Positions 45,672 to 54,976 of a stretch of DNA of 64,000 nt are shown here, one piece after another. Location: positions 1 through 64,000 of the forward strand of contig JAFAUB010000076.1 in NCBI GenBank assembly GCA_019243635.1, in the 5' to 3' direction. A program made the position numbers and the translations under genes. The notes beneath the pieces are model-generated. The model ran no database searches. It was not told where the DNA came from and saw nothing but the letters and a program-made list of their open reading frames with translations. Each line of letters starts with the position of its first letter. The first letter of the stretch is position 1. Source of the DNA: Pseudonocardiales bacterium. Its GTDB lineage: Bacteria; Actinomycetota; Actinomycetes; Mycobacteriales; Pseudonocardiaceae.

Positions 45672-47591
45672 TCAATGTTCTACGGCGCACGTGTCTTGGT
45701 AGCTGACGCCGGGGGCGTAGAGTTTCCACGTCGCTTTGTCGAGTGGTCCGCCGGCGCGGAGGCAGGCTTCTCGGACTCCACCGTCGAGGAACTCCTCAAA
45801 ATGGGGCAGCTTCCACAACCTGACGGTTCGGTCGCTACTGGCGGTAGCCAGGGTGCGTCCATCGGGGGCAAACGCCACTGCCCTTACCGCGTTGGTGTGG
45901 CCGGTGAGGGGTGGGTCGAGTGGTTGGGGTCGGTCACGATTGCTGACGTCCCATAACCTGACGGTTTGGTCGAAGCTGGCGGTAGCCAGGGTGCGCCCAT
46001 CGGGGGCAAACGCCACTGCCCTTACCGTGTTGGTGTGGCCGGTGAGGGGCATGCCGAGCTGGTGGGGTCGGTCACGATCGCTCAGATCCCATAACCTGAC
46101 GGTTTGGTCAAAGCCCGCTGTGGCCAGTGTGCGCCCGTCAGGGGCAAACGCCACTCCGTACACCGAGCCGGTGTGGCCGGTGAGGGGCATGCCGAGCTGG
46201 TGGGGTCGGTCACGATCGCTGACGTCCCATAACCTGACGGTTTGGTCGTCGCCGGCGGTAGCCAGGGTGCGCCCATCGGGGGCAAACGCGACACTAAGCA
46301 CCGTGTTGGTGTGGCCGGTGAGGGGCATGCCGAGCTGGTGGGGTCGGTCACGATCGCTCAGATCCCACAGCCTGACGGTTTGGTCAAAGCCCACTGTGGC
46401 CAGTGTGCGCCCGTCAGGGGCAAACGCCACTCCGTACACCGAGCCGGTGTGGCCGGTGAGGGGCATGCCGAGCTGGTGGGGTCGAGCGAGGTCGCTGACG
46501 TCCCACAACCTGACGGTGCGGTCGGCGCTAGCGGTGGCCAGTGTGCGCCCGTCAGGGGCAAACGCCAGTCCGTATACCCAGCTGGTGTGTCCGGTGAGGG
46601 ATGGGCCGAGTGGCCGGGGTCGGTCACGATCGCTGACATCCCACAACCTGACGGTGTGGTCGGCGCTAGCGGTGGCCAGAGTGCGTCCGTCGCGGACAAA
46701 TGCCACCCCGTACACCGCACCGCTGTGTCTGCGAAGAGTACGGAAGTGCAAGGCAGACGTAAGGGTGAGCTGAAGGTCTGCTTGGACCGGCGGACTGCCA
46801 TCAAAATATTTGGCGGCGACGCCAAGTTGAAGGGCGCCGCGCGGATCGTGGTCGCGGACCCTATCGGCCTCGGTCATCATGCCCCGGGCGATCGCGATGT
46901 GTTGAGCCGCCACAGCCTGGTTCCGCTGGTCTACCGCAATCACCGTGGCTACAATAGCCGCGATCAACAGCACTGTTAGGACGGTGACACCACCCCGAAG
47001 CAGCCGCATGGTGCGGCGGTGCTGGCGGATGTGCTCACCCACCAGCGTATCTTTGGGTACCTCGCGGACGGCTGCGGCGACGTCGGCCACGCATTCCCGT
47101 AGCCGCGGGTTGGACTGATCCACCTGGTCTAGATTGTGCAACCAGCGCAGATCGACCCAGCGGGGTTCCTTGATGAAGGCGTCCTGCAGTGCCGGCGGGA
47201 GGGCTGCTGTCATCCTATGACCGTCTGTGGCGTCTTTGCCCCAAGCCAATTCACCCTCGGTGAGGACCACCAGCACTCGTTGCGGCGACTTGTTCTGCAG
47301 CCACCAGACGAGTTCCCGGTTGACCCATTTTGATTCCGCTGCCTGCGGTGAGGCCATCAACACCAGCCAGGTCGAGGATGCTAACGCGTTTTCGATGGAG
47401 GACCACAGGTCTGGGTTGGCGGCAAGGTTGGTGGTATCCCGGAAGACGCGTAGCGCCCGCGGCCGGTACCAGGGTTTGGCGAAGCGTTCTAATCCGATCT
47501 GCAGCGCTCGTGCCAGGGCCCCGTCCAGTGTATGACTGTAGGAAATGAACGCGTCATACCCAGAGATCTGGGACCATCGTGATTCGTTCAT
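45672..47591 (-). CDS. TIR domain-transmembrane-WD40 repeat protein
   Basis: 639 residues. TIR domain (about 10-150): box 1 GYDAFISYSH, RVFRDTTNL, and SKWVNREL, whose E93 aligns by pattern with the catalytic glutamate of NAD-cleaving TIRs. A basic stretch and one transmembrane helix (~201-220) follow, then the linker AIARGMMTEADRVRDHDPRG, common ahead of WD40 arrays in actinobacterial STAND-type proteins. Seven 46-residue WD40 units (286-~607) form a full propeller, then a short Cys-containing tail. The ATG overlaps the stop of a trypsin-like fragment gene (ATGA). It may be a sensor/effector in defence or stress signalling: the propeller would sense, the TIR would act. Orientation in the membrane is unclear. 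Confidence 0.9.
   Translation of the reverse strand: MNESRWSQISGYDAFISYSHTLDGALARALQIGLERFAKPWYRPRALRVFRDTTNLAANPDLWSSIENALASSTWLVLMASPQAAESKWVNRELVWWLQNKSPQRVLVVLTEGELAWGKDATDGHRMTAALPPALQDAFIKEPRWVDLRWLHNLDQVDQSNPRLRECVADVAAAVREVPKDTLVGEHIRQHRRTMRLLRGGVTVLTVLLIAAIVATVIAVDQRNQAVAAQHIAIARGMMTEADRVRDHDPRGALQLGVAAKYFDGSPPVQADLQLTLTSALHFRTLRRHSGAVYGVAFVRDGRTLATASADHTVRLWDVSDRDRPRPLGPSLTGHTSWVYGLAFAPDGRTLATASADRTVRLWDVSDLARPHQLGMPLTGHTGSVYGVAFAPDGRTLATVGFDQTVRLWDLSDRDRPHQLGMPLTGHTNTVLSVAFAPDGRTLATAGDDQTVRLWDVSDRDRPHQLGMPLTGHTGSVYGVAFAPDGRTLATAGFDQTVRLWDLSDRDRPHQLGMPLTGHTNTVRAVAFAPDGRTLATASFDQTVRLWDVSNRDRPQPLDPPLTGHTNAVRAVAFAPDGRTLATASSDRTVRLWKLPHFEEFLDGGVREACLRAGGPLDKATWKLYAPGVSYQDTCAVEH
45777..46736 (-). 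repeat. seven tandem 138-nt WD40-coding units
   Basis: Each unit is 46 codons, from LTGHT(N/G)xV to the next. Units 3 and 5 encode proteins differing at one position, and long identical DNA runs recur across units 3-6. Units 1 and 7 are most divergent. This indicates recent unit duplication or gene conversion. Confidence 0.88.
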
Positions 47592-47998
47592 CGGATTCCG
47601 TAAATATCGGAAGGTAGACCGTTAAATAACGGCCCACTCGGCGCTAGCCTAGTGGAGCTGGTGACTACAAGATCATCGCCGGTGACGCTGACGGGCTGAA
47701 GTCCGCTGCGTTGGCGGGGCTGAACACCGCCGTGAGTCCCGGTGTCCGGCGGGGGGACGCATGCCGCGACCCGGCAGCTCCACGACGGGGCCCCCTGCAC
47801 GCCGCCCAGAGTCGGAAAGTCGACCTGCACCCGTACGTCCAGCCCTGGCGCCTGGTGAGTGCGCTGCTCCCGGCCCAGCGCCGCGTTCACCACATGCGCG
47901 CGGGTCAGGACCTCCCGGTCGCCGACCACGAACCCCACCACGGTCGCGGCCGACGACCCTGCCCGCAACACCCGGACGACGTACCTGGCGTCTGGCAC
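47588..47998 (-). pseudogene. truncated trypsin-like serine protease, coupled to the TIR-WD40 gene
   Basis: 136 codons from a GTG at 47998. VVGFVVGDREVLTRAHVVNA carries the catalytic His of effector-associated trypsin domains (usual form VGAGFLVGxRxVLTCAHVVN), and VQVDFPTLGG fits the next strands. Beyond residue ~85 similarity ends, and neither a clear GxSGxP serine motif nor a catalytic Asp is seen, so a frameshift or deletion is likely. The stop overlaps the TIR gene start. In intact relatives a trypsin domain accompanies STAND/WD40 proteins. It may still be translated to couple expression. Confidence 0.6.
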
Positions 47999-48109
47999 CC
48001 GCTACCCCGACTTCTCCGGCCTCCCTGACTGTCAGCTTACTGACTGTCAAGAGGGGGAATAGGGTGAAACTCCGCCTCACACGATACCCACGATGAAGCC
48101 AAGCACCCG

Positions 48110-48748
48110 GTGTCCGTACAGTGCGTCGCCGTGCGCCTGGTCCTCGCGTCGGCGTCCCCCGGCCGGCTCGCCGTGCTGCGCGGCGCCGGGGTCGACCCGG
48201 TGGTGCGGGTGTCCGGAGTGGACGAGGACGCGCTCACCGCCACGCTGGTCGACTCGACGCCGGCGGAGCTGGTCACTGCGCTCGCGCGGGCGAAGGCCGA
48301 CGCGGTCGCGGCGGACGTCGTCACCGAGTACCCCGACGCGGTGGTCGTCGGGTGTGACTCGATGCTGCACATCGACGGCGAGCTGGTCGGCAAGCCCGGC
48401 TGCGCCGACGCCGCGTCGCGGCGCTGGCGGGCGATGGCGGGCCGTACCGGAGAGCTGCTGACCGGGCACGCCGTGGTACGTCTCGACCAGGGCGAACACA
48501 GCGCGACCGGCAGTGGCGCGCACATCACCCTCGTCCGTTTCGGCGCCCCGTCGGCGGAGGAGATCGAGGCCTACGTCGGCACCGGGGAACCGCTGCGGGT
48601 GGCCGGCGGGTTCACTCTGGACGGCCGGGGCGGCTGGTTCGTCGACGGGATCGACGGTGACCCGTCCAGTGTGATCGGCATCAGCCTCCCGTTGACCCGG
48701 CGCCTGCTCGCCGAGGTCGGGGTTCCCGTGGTGTCGCTCTGGTCGTAG
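48110..48748 (+). CDS. maf: Maf family nucleoside triphosphate pyrophosphatase
   Basis: 212 residues. LVLASASPGRLAVLRGAGVD (about 10-29) is the Maf signature, followed by VVVGCDSMLHIDGELVGKP and the C-terminal GxFTLDGRGGWFVDGIDGDP loop with the catalytic acid. Maf proteins remove modified dNTP/NTP and are linked to division arrest. GTG 48110 or the later GTG at 48131. It precedes accA, as in mycobacteria. Confidence 0.93.
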   Translation: MSVQCVAVRLVLASASPGRLAVLRGAGVDPVVRVSGVDEDALTATLVDSTPAELVTALARAKADAVAADVVTEYPDAVVVGCDSMLHIDGELVGKPGCADAASRRWRAMAGRTGELLTGHAVVRLDQGEHSATGSGAHITLVRFGAPSAEEIEAYVGTGEPLRVAGGFTLDGRGGWFVDGIDGDPSSVIGISLPLTRRLLAEVGVPVVSLWS

Positions 48749-48842
48749 CCTAGGTCGCCCCCTGCAGGTGGCCAGCCAGGGGCGTCGCCGCTGACCGGCC
48801 CTAGAATGCGGCGAGTACGACCCGACCGCCGCGGAGGCACTG

Positions 48843-50657
48843 GTGCCGCAGCCCAACCCGACAGGCCTGCGTAAGGTGCTTGTCGCCAACCGTGGCGAGA
48901 TCGCCGTCCGGGTGATCCGGGCCTGCCGGGACGCCGGGCTGGCCAGTGTCGCCGTGTACGCCGAGGGCGACCGCGACGCTCCGTTCGTCACCCTGGCCGA
49001 CGAGGCGTTCGCGTTGGGCGGCGCCACCCCCGCGGACAGCTACCTCAAGGCGGCCACGCTGCTCGACGTCGCGGCCCGCGCCGGCGCGGACTCGGTGCAC
49101 CCCGGCTACGGGTTCCTCGCCGAGAACGCCGACTTCGCCCAGGCGGTGATCGACGCTGGGCTGACCTGGATCGGGCCCAGCCCGCAGGTGATCCGTGACC
49201 TCGGGGACAAGGTCACCGCCCGGCAGCTGGCGGCCAAGGCGGGAGCACCGCTGGTGCCGGGCACCAGAGATCCCGTGACCGAGCCGGATGAGGTGGTGGC
49301 CTTCGCCACCGAGCACGGCCTGCCGGTGGCCATCAAGGCCGTCTTCGGCGGTGGCGGGCGCGGCCTGAAGGTGGCCCGCGCCGTCGAGGAGATCCCCGAG
49401 CTGTTCGACTCCGCGGTGCGCGAGGCCCTCTCGGCCTTCGGCCGTGGCGACTGCTTCGCGGAGCGTTACCTGGACAGGCCCCGCCACGTCGAGGCCCAGG
49501 TGCTGGCCGATCAGCACGGCACCATCGTCGTGGTCGGCACCCGGGACTGCACCCTGCAGCGCCGGCACCAGAAGCTGGTGGAGGAGGCCCCCGCTCCGTT
49601 CCTGTCCGACGAGCAGCGGCGCATCATCCACGAGGCGGCACGGGCGATCTGCGCCGAGGCGGGCTACACCGGCGCGGGCACCGTCGAGTTCCTGGTGGAC
49701 GCCGAGGGCACCGTCTCCTTCCTCGAGGTGAACACCCGGCTGCAGGTCGAGCACCCGGTATCGGAGGAGACCACCGGGCTGGACCTGGTCCGCGAGCAGC
49801 TGCGGATCGCCGCCGGCGAGCGGCTGACCATCACCTCCGACCCGCCACCGCGCGGCCACGCGATCGAGTTCCGGATCAACGCCGAGGACCCGGCCCGGGG
49901 GTTCCTGCCCGTCCCCGGTGTCGTCACGGTGTTCGATCCGCCGTCCGGCCCGGGAGTACGGCTGGACGCCGGGGTGCGCGCCGGCAGCGTCATCGACGGT
50001 CGGTTCGACTCGATGCTCGCCAAGCTCATCGTCCTCGGCGCGGACCGTGAGCAGGCCCTGGCGCGGTCCCGGCGGGCGCTGGCGGAGTTCACCGTCGAGG
50101 GCCTGCCCACCGTCATCCCGTTCCACCGGGCGGTCGTGGACGACCCGGCCTTCGCCACCGACGGCGAGCATTTCGCGGTACACACCCGGTGGGTCGAGAC
50201 CCGGTTCGCCGCGCGGCTCCCGCCGCACGGCGTCAGCGCGGAGCCACCGCCACCGGTACCGAGGCGGACCGTGGTCGTGGAGGTCGGTGGCCGGCGGCTG
50301 GAGGTCTCACTGCCTGGCGACCTGGCACTGGGAGGTGCCGCCGCAGGCAGGGCCAGAGCTCCTCAGCGCCGCGGTGGCCGGGCGGCCGCAGCATCGGGCG
50401 AGCAGGTCATCGCGCCCATGCAGGGCACCGTGGTCAAGGTCGCGGTATCCGACGGAGACCCGGTCAGCACCGGTGACCTCATCATGGTGCTCGAGGCGAT
50501 GAAGATGGAGAACCCGGTCACCGCGCACAGGGACGGCACCATCACCGGCCTCACCGCACAGCCCGGAACCCCGGTCACCCCAGCCACCGTCCTCTGCTCA
50601 ATCACCGCACCCCCTCCCCGACATGGAGACATAACGGGGTCATCGGCTCTCGAGTAG
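48843..50657 (+). CDS. accA: acyl-CoA carboxylase alpha subunit (biotin carboxylase + BCCP)
   Basis: 604 residues. Biotin carboxylase domain 1-~450 ([23 protein letters not shown]-grasp [14 protein letters not shown]; catalytic [20 protein letters not shown]) and a C-terminal biotinyl domain with the acceptor lysine in EAMKMENP (~559). It carboxylates biotin for acetyl/propionyl-CoA carboxylase in fatty and mycolic acid supply. GTG start with GGAGG upstream. The last ~10 residues ([12 protein letters not shown] region) come from copy D of the 64-nt element. Confidence 0.95.
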   Translation: MPQPNPTGLRKVLVANRGEIAVRVIRACRDAGLASVAVYAEGDRDAPFVTLADEAFALGGATPADSYLKAATLLDVAARAGADSVHPGYGFLAENADFAQAVIDAGLTWIGPSPQVIRDLGDKVTARQLAAKAGAPLVPGTRDPVTEPDEVVAFATEHGLPVAIKAVFGGGGRGLKVARAVEEIPELFDSAVREALSAFGRGDCFAERYLDRPRHVEAQVLADQHGTIVVVGTRDCTLQRRHQKLVEEAPAPFLSDEQRRIIHEAARAICAEAGYTGAGTVEFLVDAEGTVSFLEVNTRLQVEHPVSEETTGLDLVREQLRIAAGERLTITSDPPPRGHAIEFRINAEDPARGFLPVPGVVTVFDPPSGPGVRLDAGVRAGSVIDGRFDSMLAKLIVLGADREQALARSRRALAEFTVEGLPTVIPFHRAVVDDPAFATDGEHFAVHTRWVETRFAARLPPHGVSAEPPPPVPRRTVVVEVGGRRLEVSLPGDLALGGAAAGRARAPQRRGGRAAAASGEQVIAPMQGTVVKVAVSDGDPVSTGDLIMVLEAMKMENPVTAHRDGTITGLTAQPGTPVTPATVLCSITAPPPRHGDITGSSALE

Positions 50658-50680
50658 CCCCGATATGTCTCCATGTCGAG
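50617..50680. repeat. 64-nt inverted-repeat element, copy D (22-20-22, imperfect)
   Basis: Arms 50617-50638 and 50659-50680 pair with two mismatches (left ends ATAACGGG, right ends GTCGAG). The spacer is again 20 nt and contains the accA stop TAG (50655-50657). glpD converges from the right with its stop at 50689. Confidence 0.88.
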
Positions 50681-50688
50681 GATGCGGG

Positions 50689-52443
50689 TCATCGGGCGGG
50701 CGCGAGGAGCCGGGGGCGAGGGTCGGGGGCGGCGGTGCGGCGGGCGGCGGCGGTGGAGTCGTTGAGCTGGCGCTGCGAGTCCCGCTCAGCGGCCACCCGG
50801 GCGAGGTAGATCTGCACCTCCCGGTGCCGCGCCACCGCGCTCCAGCCCAGCACCTCGCCCATCAGCTCGGCGACGTCCTCGGCGCACGCCTCGCCCCGGT
50901 GCGGGTACTCGATCGAGATCCGGGTGCGCCGGGTCAGCACGTCCTCCAGGTGCAAGGCCCCCTCGTGGCTGGCCGCGTGCACCACCTCGACCCTGAGGTA
51001 GTCCGGCGCCTCCCGCAGCGGCGCGAGCAGGCCGCAGCGGTCCGCGGCCAGGCCCAGCACCTGGTGCACCGCCGAGCCGTAGCGGTCCAGCAGGTGCCGC
51101 AGCCGGTAGGGGTGCAGCCCGTGCCGGGCGGCCAGCGCGTCGGCCTGGTTCGCCAGAGCGTGGTAGCCCTCCGCGCCGAGCAGCGGCACCTTGTCGGTGA
51201 TCGAGGGAGCAACCCGCCCGGGCAGATCGGGCACCGCCGCGTCCACCGCGTCGGCGGCCATCACCCGGTAGGTGGTGTACTTGCCGCCCGCGATGGCGAC
51301 CAGGCCGGGTGCCACCCGGGCGACCGCGTGCTCCCGGGACAGCTGCGAGGTCTGCTCGCTCTCCCCGCCCAGCAGCGGCCGCAAGCCGGCGTAGACACCC
51401 TCGATGTCGCCGTCGTTCAGCGGTGTGGCTAGCACGGTGTTCACCGTGTCCAGCAGGTAGTCGATGTCCGCGCGAGTGGCCGCGGGGTGCGCGAGGTCGA
51501 GGCTCCAGCCGGTGTCGGTGGTGCCGACGATCCAGTGGCTGCGCCACGGGATGACGAACAGCACCGACGTCGCGGTGCGCAGGATCAGCCCGCTCTCCGA
51601 CACGATCCGGTCCCTCGGGACCACGATGTGCACCCCTTTGGAGGGTTGTATCCGGAACCGACCCCGTCCGCCGGACAGGCGCTGGATCTCATCGGTCCAC
51701 ACGCCGGTGCAGTTGAGCACCACGTGCGCCTCGACGTCGGTCTCCTCGCCGGTCTCGCAGTCCCGCACGCGGACGCCGCGGATCCGGTCCGCCTCCCGCA
51801 GGAAGCCGACGACCTGGGTGGAGCTGCGCACCACGGCACCGTACTGAGCCGCCGTGCGGGCCACCGTCATGGTGTGCCGGGCATCGTCGGTGACCGCGTC
51901 GTAGTAGCGCACCCCGCCGACGAGGGTGTCGCGGCGCAACGCCGGCGCCAACCGCAGCGCCCCCGCCCGGGTGAGGTGGCGCTGACCCGGCACCGACCGC
52001 GCACCGCCCAGTGTCTGGTAGAGCGCCAGCCCAGCGGCGACGTAGGGTCGCTCCCAGATCCGGTGGGCCAGCGGATAGAGGAAGCTCACCGGCTTGACCA
52101 GATGCGGCGCCAACCGGGTGAGCATCAGCTCCCGCTCGCGCAGGGCCTCCCGGACCAGACCGAACTCCAGCTGCTCCAGGTAGCGCAGCCCGCCGTGGAA
52201 CAGCTTGGAAGACCGGCTGGACGTGCCCGAAGCCAGGTCTCGGGCCTCCACCAGCGCCACCGTGAGACCTCGGGTGGCGGCGTCCAACGCGGCGCCGGTA
52301 CCGACCACACCGCCACCGATGACCACGACGTCGAACTGCTCGTCGACCAGCCGCCGCCAGTCCGCCGCTCGCCGCGCCGGACCGAGCTGCCCGGGGGCCG
52401 ACCCGCCGATGAGCTGCTGGTGATCACGCCGCGCCTGTTGCAC
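50689..52443 (-). CDS. glpD: aerobic glycerol-3-phosphate dehydrogenase
   Basis: 584 residues. It oxidises glycerol 3-phosphate to dihydroxyacetone phosphate and feeds electrons to quinones at the membrane. FAD-binding [20 protein letters not shown] (about 39-58), the family motif [20 protein letters not shown], and VGTTDTGW in the catalytic half. A C-terminal helical domain is present. GTG start with GGGGGGAGGG a few bases upstream. Solitary, and convergent with accA through copy D. Confidence 0.95.
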   Translation of the reverse strand: MQQARRDHQQLIGGSAPGQLGPARRAADWRRLVDEQFDVVVIGGGVVGTGAALDAATRGLTVALVEARDLASGTSSRSSKLFHGGLRYLEQLEFGLVREALRERELMLTRLAPHLVKPVSFLYPLAHRIWERPYVAAGLALYQTLGGARSVPGQRHLTRAGALRLAPALRRDTLVGGVRYYDAVTDDARHTMTVARTAAQYGAVVRSSTQVVGFLREADRIRGVRVRDCETGEETDVEAHVVLNCTGVWTDEIQRLSGGRGRFRIQPSKGVHIVVPRDRIVSESGLILRTATSVLFVIPWRSHWIVGTTDTGWSLDLAHPAATRADIDYLLDTVNTVLATPLNDGDIEGVYAGLRPLLGGESEQTSQLSREHAVARVAPGLVAIAGGKYTTYRVMAADAVDAAVPDLPGRVAPSITDKVPLLGAEGYHALANQADALAARHGLHPYRLRHLLDRYGSAVHQVLGLAADRCGLLAPLREAPDYLRVEVVHAASHEGALHLEDVLTRRTRISIEYPHRGEACAEDVAELMGEVLGWSAVARHREVQIYLARVAAERDSQRQLNDSTAAARRTAAPDPRPRLLAPAR

Positions 52444-52780
52444 CGGTCGTCCCTCCCCCCTGCGTCGTGCCGCTCGCCTACTGCACGCTACCGGATGCTC
52501 GGTTCTTTTTTCGAGGCCAGGGACGCCGCGCTGGAGACGATGGCGTGGGCCTGGCGGGCGATATGTGGACGCCTTCGAGCGCTATGACGTCGCCCGGCTG
52601 GTCACGCTTCTGCACGACGATGCCGTGATGTCGATGCGGCCCGACGACTTCTGGCCGCGTGGAAGCTGAAAACTTTCTGTTACCGACACGTAGACGAATG
52701 AATCGCGCGCCGAGACAATACAGCAACGTCGAGACAGGATTCCGCGGTGCGGCGGACGCGGAGGGGTAGAGTGCGGCGAC
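52444..52780. other. 337-bp gap between glpD and the epimerase gene
   Basis: It contains a sigma-factor remnant (52556-52669) and then ~110 bases of lower GC up to the epimerase start, which should hold that gene's promoter. The glpD promoter must lie within the first ~100 bases. No hairpin or RNA gene seen. Confidence 0.5.
52556..52669 (+). pseudogene. remnant of a SigG/SigJ-type sigma factor (SnoaL-like C-terminal part)
   Basis: The frame [20 protein letters not shown] then [17 protein letters not shown] ends at TGA 52667-52669. The pattern [27 protein letters not shown] is the beginning of the SnoaL-like C-terminal domain of large ECF sigma factors. No sigma regions 2 or 4 are found nearby, so it is a gene relic. 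Confidence 0.55.
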
Positions 52781-53833
52781 ATGCGTGTTGCCGTGACCGG
52801 CGGTGCCGGTTTCATCGGATCCCATCTTGTGGATGCATTCCTGGCCTGTGGCGACGAGGTGATGGTGATCGACGACCTGTCCAGCGGGCGCGTTGACCGC
52901 CTCAACCTGGACACCGTGACGCTGCATCAGGTCAGCGTCACCGACGCCCAGGCCGTTACAGACCTGGTCACCACATTCACCCCGGAGGTGATCTGTCACC
53001 TCGCGGCACAGATCAGCGTACGGCACTCCGTCGCCGATCCGGCCGCTGATGCCGCGACCAACGTCATGGGCACCGTCAACGTACTGGCCGCGACCGCCAA
53101 GGCGAACGCCAGGGTCGTCTTCGCCAGCACTGGCGGCGCGATGTACGGCGACAGCGTGATGTTGCCGGCCACGGAGGACCTACCGCCTGGGACCGAGGCC
53201 CCCTACGGGGTGTCGAAGTACTGCGCGGAACAGTATCTCGCGCTGTTCAACAGGCTCCACGGCAGCACCCACGTCGCACTGCGGCTCAGCAACGTCTACG
53301 GGCCACGCCAGGACCCGCACGGCGAGGCGGGCGTGGTGGCGGTCTTCTGCGACCAGGCTGCGCACGACGACCAACCGACCATCTACGGCGACGGCGAGCA
53401 GACCCGCGACTACGTCTTCGTGGGCGACGTCGTCGAAGCGTTCCTCGCTGCGGTCCGGTACCCCGGCGATGGCGTGTTCAACGTCGGGACCGGGATCGAG
53501 ACCAGCGTGCTCGACCTGCTCGATGCGGTCAGCGCAGCCACCGGCCGCCACCTCGAGCCGCGCTTCGCCCCGCTCCGGACCGGTGAGGTGCATCGAAGCG
53601 CGCTCGACCCCACCCGTGCGGCCGCCACGCTGGGGTGGAAGGCGACCACCACCCTGCGCGACGGTATCCGCACCACCTACGAGGCTCTGACCCGCCCGGC
53701 CGGCCATTCAGGACCGAATAGCGGTTCCAGACACAGCACCGAGCGCTATCCGGTTCCGAACAGCGCCGGGGCCAGCGGCGTCCAGCCGAGCACCGAGTCG
53801 ACGGCGATCGCCACGAAGACCAGCGCCAGGTAG
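52781..53833 (+). CDS. UDP-glucose 4-epimerase-like SDR
   Basis: 350 residues. Rossmann motif [16 protein letters not shown] (5-20), [22 protein letters not shown], catalytic [11 protein letters not shown] and [12 protein letters not shown] are all typical of GalE/GalE-like epimerases. It likely interconverts UDP-glucose and UDP-galactose, or related sugars, for the envelope. The domain proper ends near [11 protein letters not shown]. The last ~30 residues read through an inverted repeat and overlap the ctaB 3' end by 88 bp. Confidence 0.88.
   Translation: MRVAVTGGAGFIGSHLVDAFLACGDEVMVIDDLSSGRVDRLNLDTVTLHQVSVTDAQAVTDLVTTFTPEVICHLAAQISVRHSVADPAADAATNVMGTVNVLAATAKANARVVFASTGGAMYGDSVMLPATEDLPPGTEAPYGVSKYCAEQYLALFNRLHGSTHVALRLSNVYGPRQDPHGEAGVVAVFCDQAAHDDQPTIYGDGEQTRDYVFVGDVVEAFLAAVRYPGDGVFNVGTGIETSVLDLLDAVSAATGRHLEPRFAPLRTGEVHRSALDPTRAAATLGWKATTTLRDGIRTTYEALTRPAGHSGPNSGSRHSTERYPVPNSAGASGVQPSTESTAIATKTSAR
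53711..53757. terminator. imperfect inverted repeat with a 20-nt spacer at the epimerase/ctaB junction
   Basis: GGACCGAATAGCG (53711-53723) pairs with CGCTATCCGGTTCC (53744-53757) apart from one mismatch and a bulge. The spacer is 20 nt and the ctaB stop (53746-53748) is in the right arm. Convergent context suggests a bidirectional terminator. Confidence 0.5.
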
Positions 53834-54693
53834 GTGTTGGACAGGTGGAACAGCCGCATGGGTCGGACTGCCGCACCGCGCCGCACCGCGGCGTGCAGGC
53901 GGTGCGCCATCGCCAGGAACCAACCGCCGGCGACCACCGACACCGCGCCGTAGACCCAGCTCGTGGCCGGTACCAGCAACAGGCTGCAGGCCACCATCAG
54001 CCAGCTGAAGACCACGATCCGGCGGGTCACGGAGACCGGAGAGGCGACCGCGGGCAACATCGGGACGCCGACCCGCTGGTAGTCCTCGCGGAACTTCATC
54101 ACCAGCGCCCAGGTGTGCGGCGGCGTCCAGAAGAAGATCACCCCGAACATCACCAGCGCCGGCCAGCCGACCGTGCCGGTGACGGCCGACCAGCCGATCA
54201 CCACCGGCATGCACCCGGCGGCGCCGCCCCAGATGATGTTCTGCGCCGTGCGGCGCTTGAGCAGCAGCGTATAGACGAAGACGTAGAACAGGATCGTCGC
54301 CACCGCCAACAACGCTGAGAGCACGTTGGTGGTCACCCACAACCAGCCGAAAGCGGCCACCGCGAGCGCTACGCCGAAGACCAGCGCGTGGCGGAGGGAC
54401 ACCTCGTGGGTGACCAGCGGTCGGGCTCGGGTCCGCTGCATTTCGGCGTCGATATCGACATCGGCGACGCAGTTCAGCGCGTTCGCGCTGCCCGCGGCCA
54501 TGCTGCCGCCCAGCAGGGTGGCCAGGACCAGCCACGGCGAGGGCACCCCTCGCGCGGCGAGCAACATCGCCGGTATGGTCGTCACCAGCAACAGCTCGAT
54601 CACTCGTGGCTTGGTCAACGCGAAGTAGCCGCGCAACGTAGCGCCCCGGCGCCCGGTTCGGGGTACTGCGGGAACGTGGACGGCGCTGCTCAC
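53746..54693 (-). CDS. ctaB: protoheme IX farnesyltransferase (heme O synthase)
   Basis: 315 residues from the GTG at 54693 (GGAG upstream). UbiA-family prenyltransferase in the membrane, about nine helices. First Asp-rich motif [22 protein letters not shown] (split in this description: NCVADVDID, then MQRTRARP), second region [20 protein letters not shown]. It makes heme O for cytochrome c oxidase. ctaB divergent from tkt is a conserved actinobacterial arrangement. Confidence 0.94.
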   Translation of the reverse strand: MSSAVHVPAVPRTGRRGATLRGYFALTKPRVIELLLVTTIPAMLLAARGVPSPWLVLATLLGGSMAAGSANALNCVADVDIDAEMQRTRARPLVTHEVSLRHALVFGVALAVAAFGWLWVTTNVLSALLAVATILFYVFVYTLLLKRRTAQNIIWGGAAGCMPVVIGWSAVTGTVGWPALVMFGVIFFWTPPHTWALVMKFREDYQRVGVPMLPAVASPVSVTRRIVVFSWLMVACSLLLVPATSWVYGAVSVVAGGWFLAMAHRLHAAVRRGAAVRPMRLFHLSNTYLALVFVAIAVDSVLGWTPLAPALFGTG

Positions 54694-54717
54694 CGCGCTC
54701 CAGGAGGCCGGGATCGC

Positions 54718-54752
54718 GAGGGCTGAGGTGCTGGACTCACTCCTCAGCCCTC
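54718..54752 (-). promoter_or_regulatory. 11-bp perfect hairpin in the ctaB leader
   Basis: GAGGGCTGAGG (54718-54728) and CCTCAGCCCTC (54742-54752) pair exactly around a 13-nt loop, 25 nt upstream of the ctaB GTG. It could be a leader attenuator or a terminator of an upstream short transcript. The remainder of the 54694-54976 gap should hold the tkt and ctaB promoters. Confidence 0.45.
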
Positions 54753-54976
54753 CCTGATGACACATCACGGACGGCGGCAGGAATGAGCAGCGGTCCAGGC
54801 GGGTAATGCTTTATGCGTGAGGGTAGTCGCGTGGCGTGCGTCACCCCCCTCGGGGGCACCTGGTGGAGAAGTCCACACCGGTGGCGTCACCTCGCTAGGG
54901 TGAGAACGCAGGGACCGGCCCGCCGAGGTCATCCGCGCCAGGGGCCGCCGCACCGAGCACAGTCAGGAGCACGAGT

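Noticed and set aside
45736..46773. 345-codon plus-strand frame with regular V-R-P-S-G-A-N-A repeats
   Set aside because: It is the antisense of the WD40 array. Periodicity is inherited from the 138-nt units, and the minus strand gives a well-formed propeller.
45672..47591. Thoeris-type defence system
   Set aside because: A TIR gene is present, but no ThsA-like SIR2/SLOG or Macro-domain partner lies within the window.
48801..50228. 475-codon minus-strand frame
   Set aside because: Antisense of accA. accA has all catalytic motifs and a GGAGG site; the opposite frame has none.
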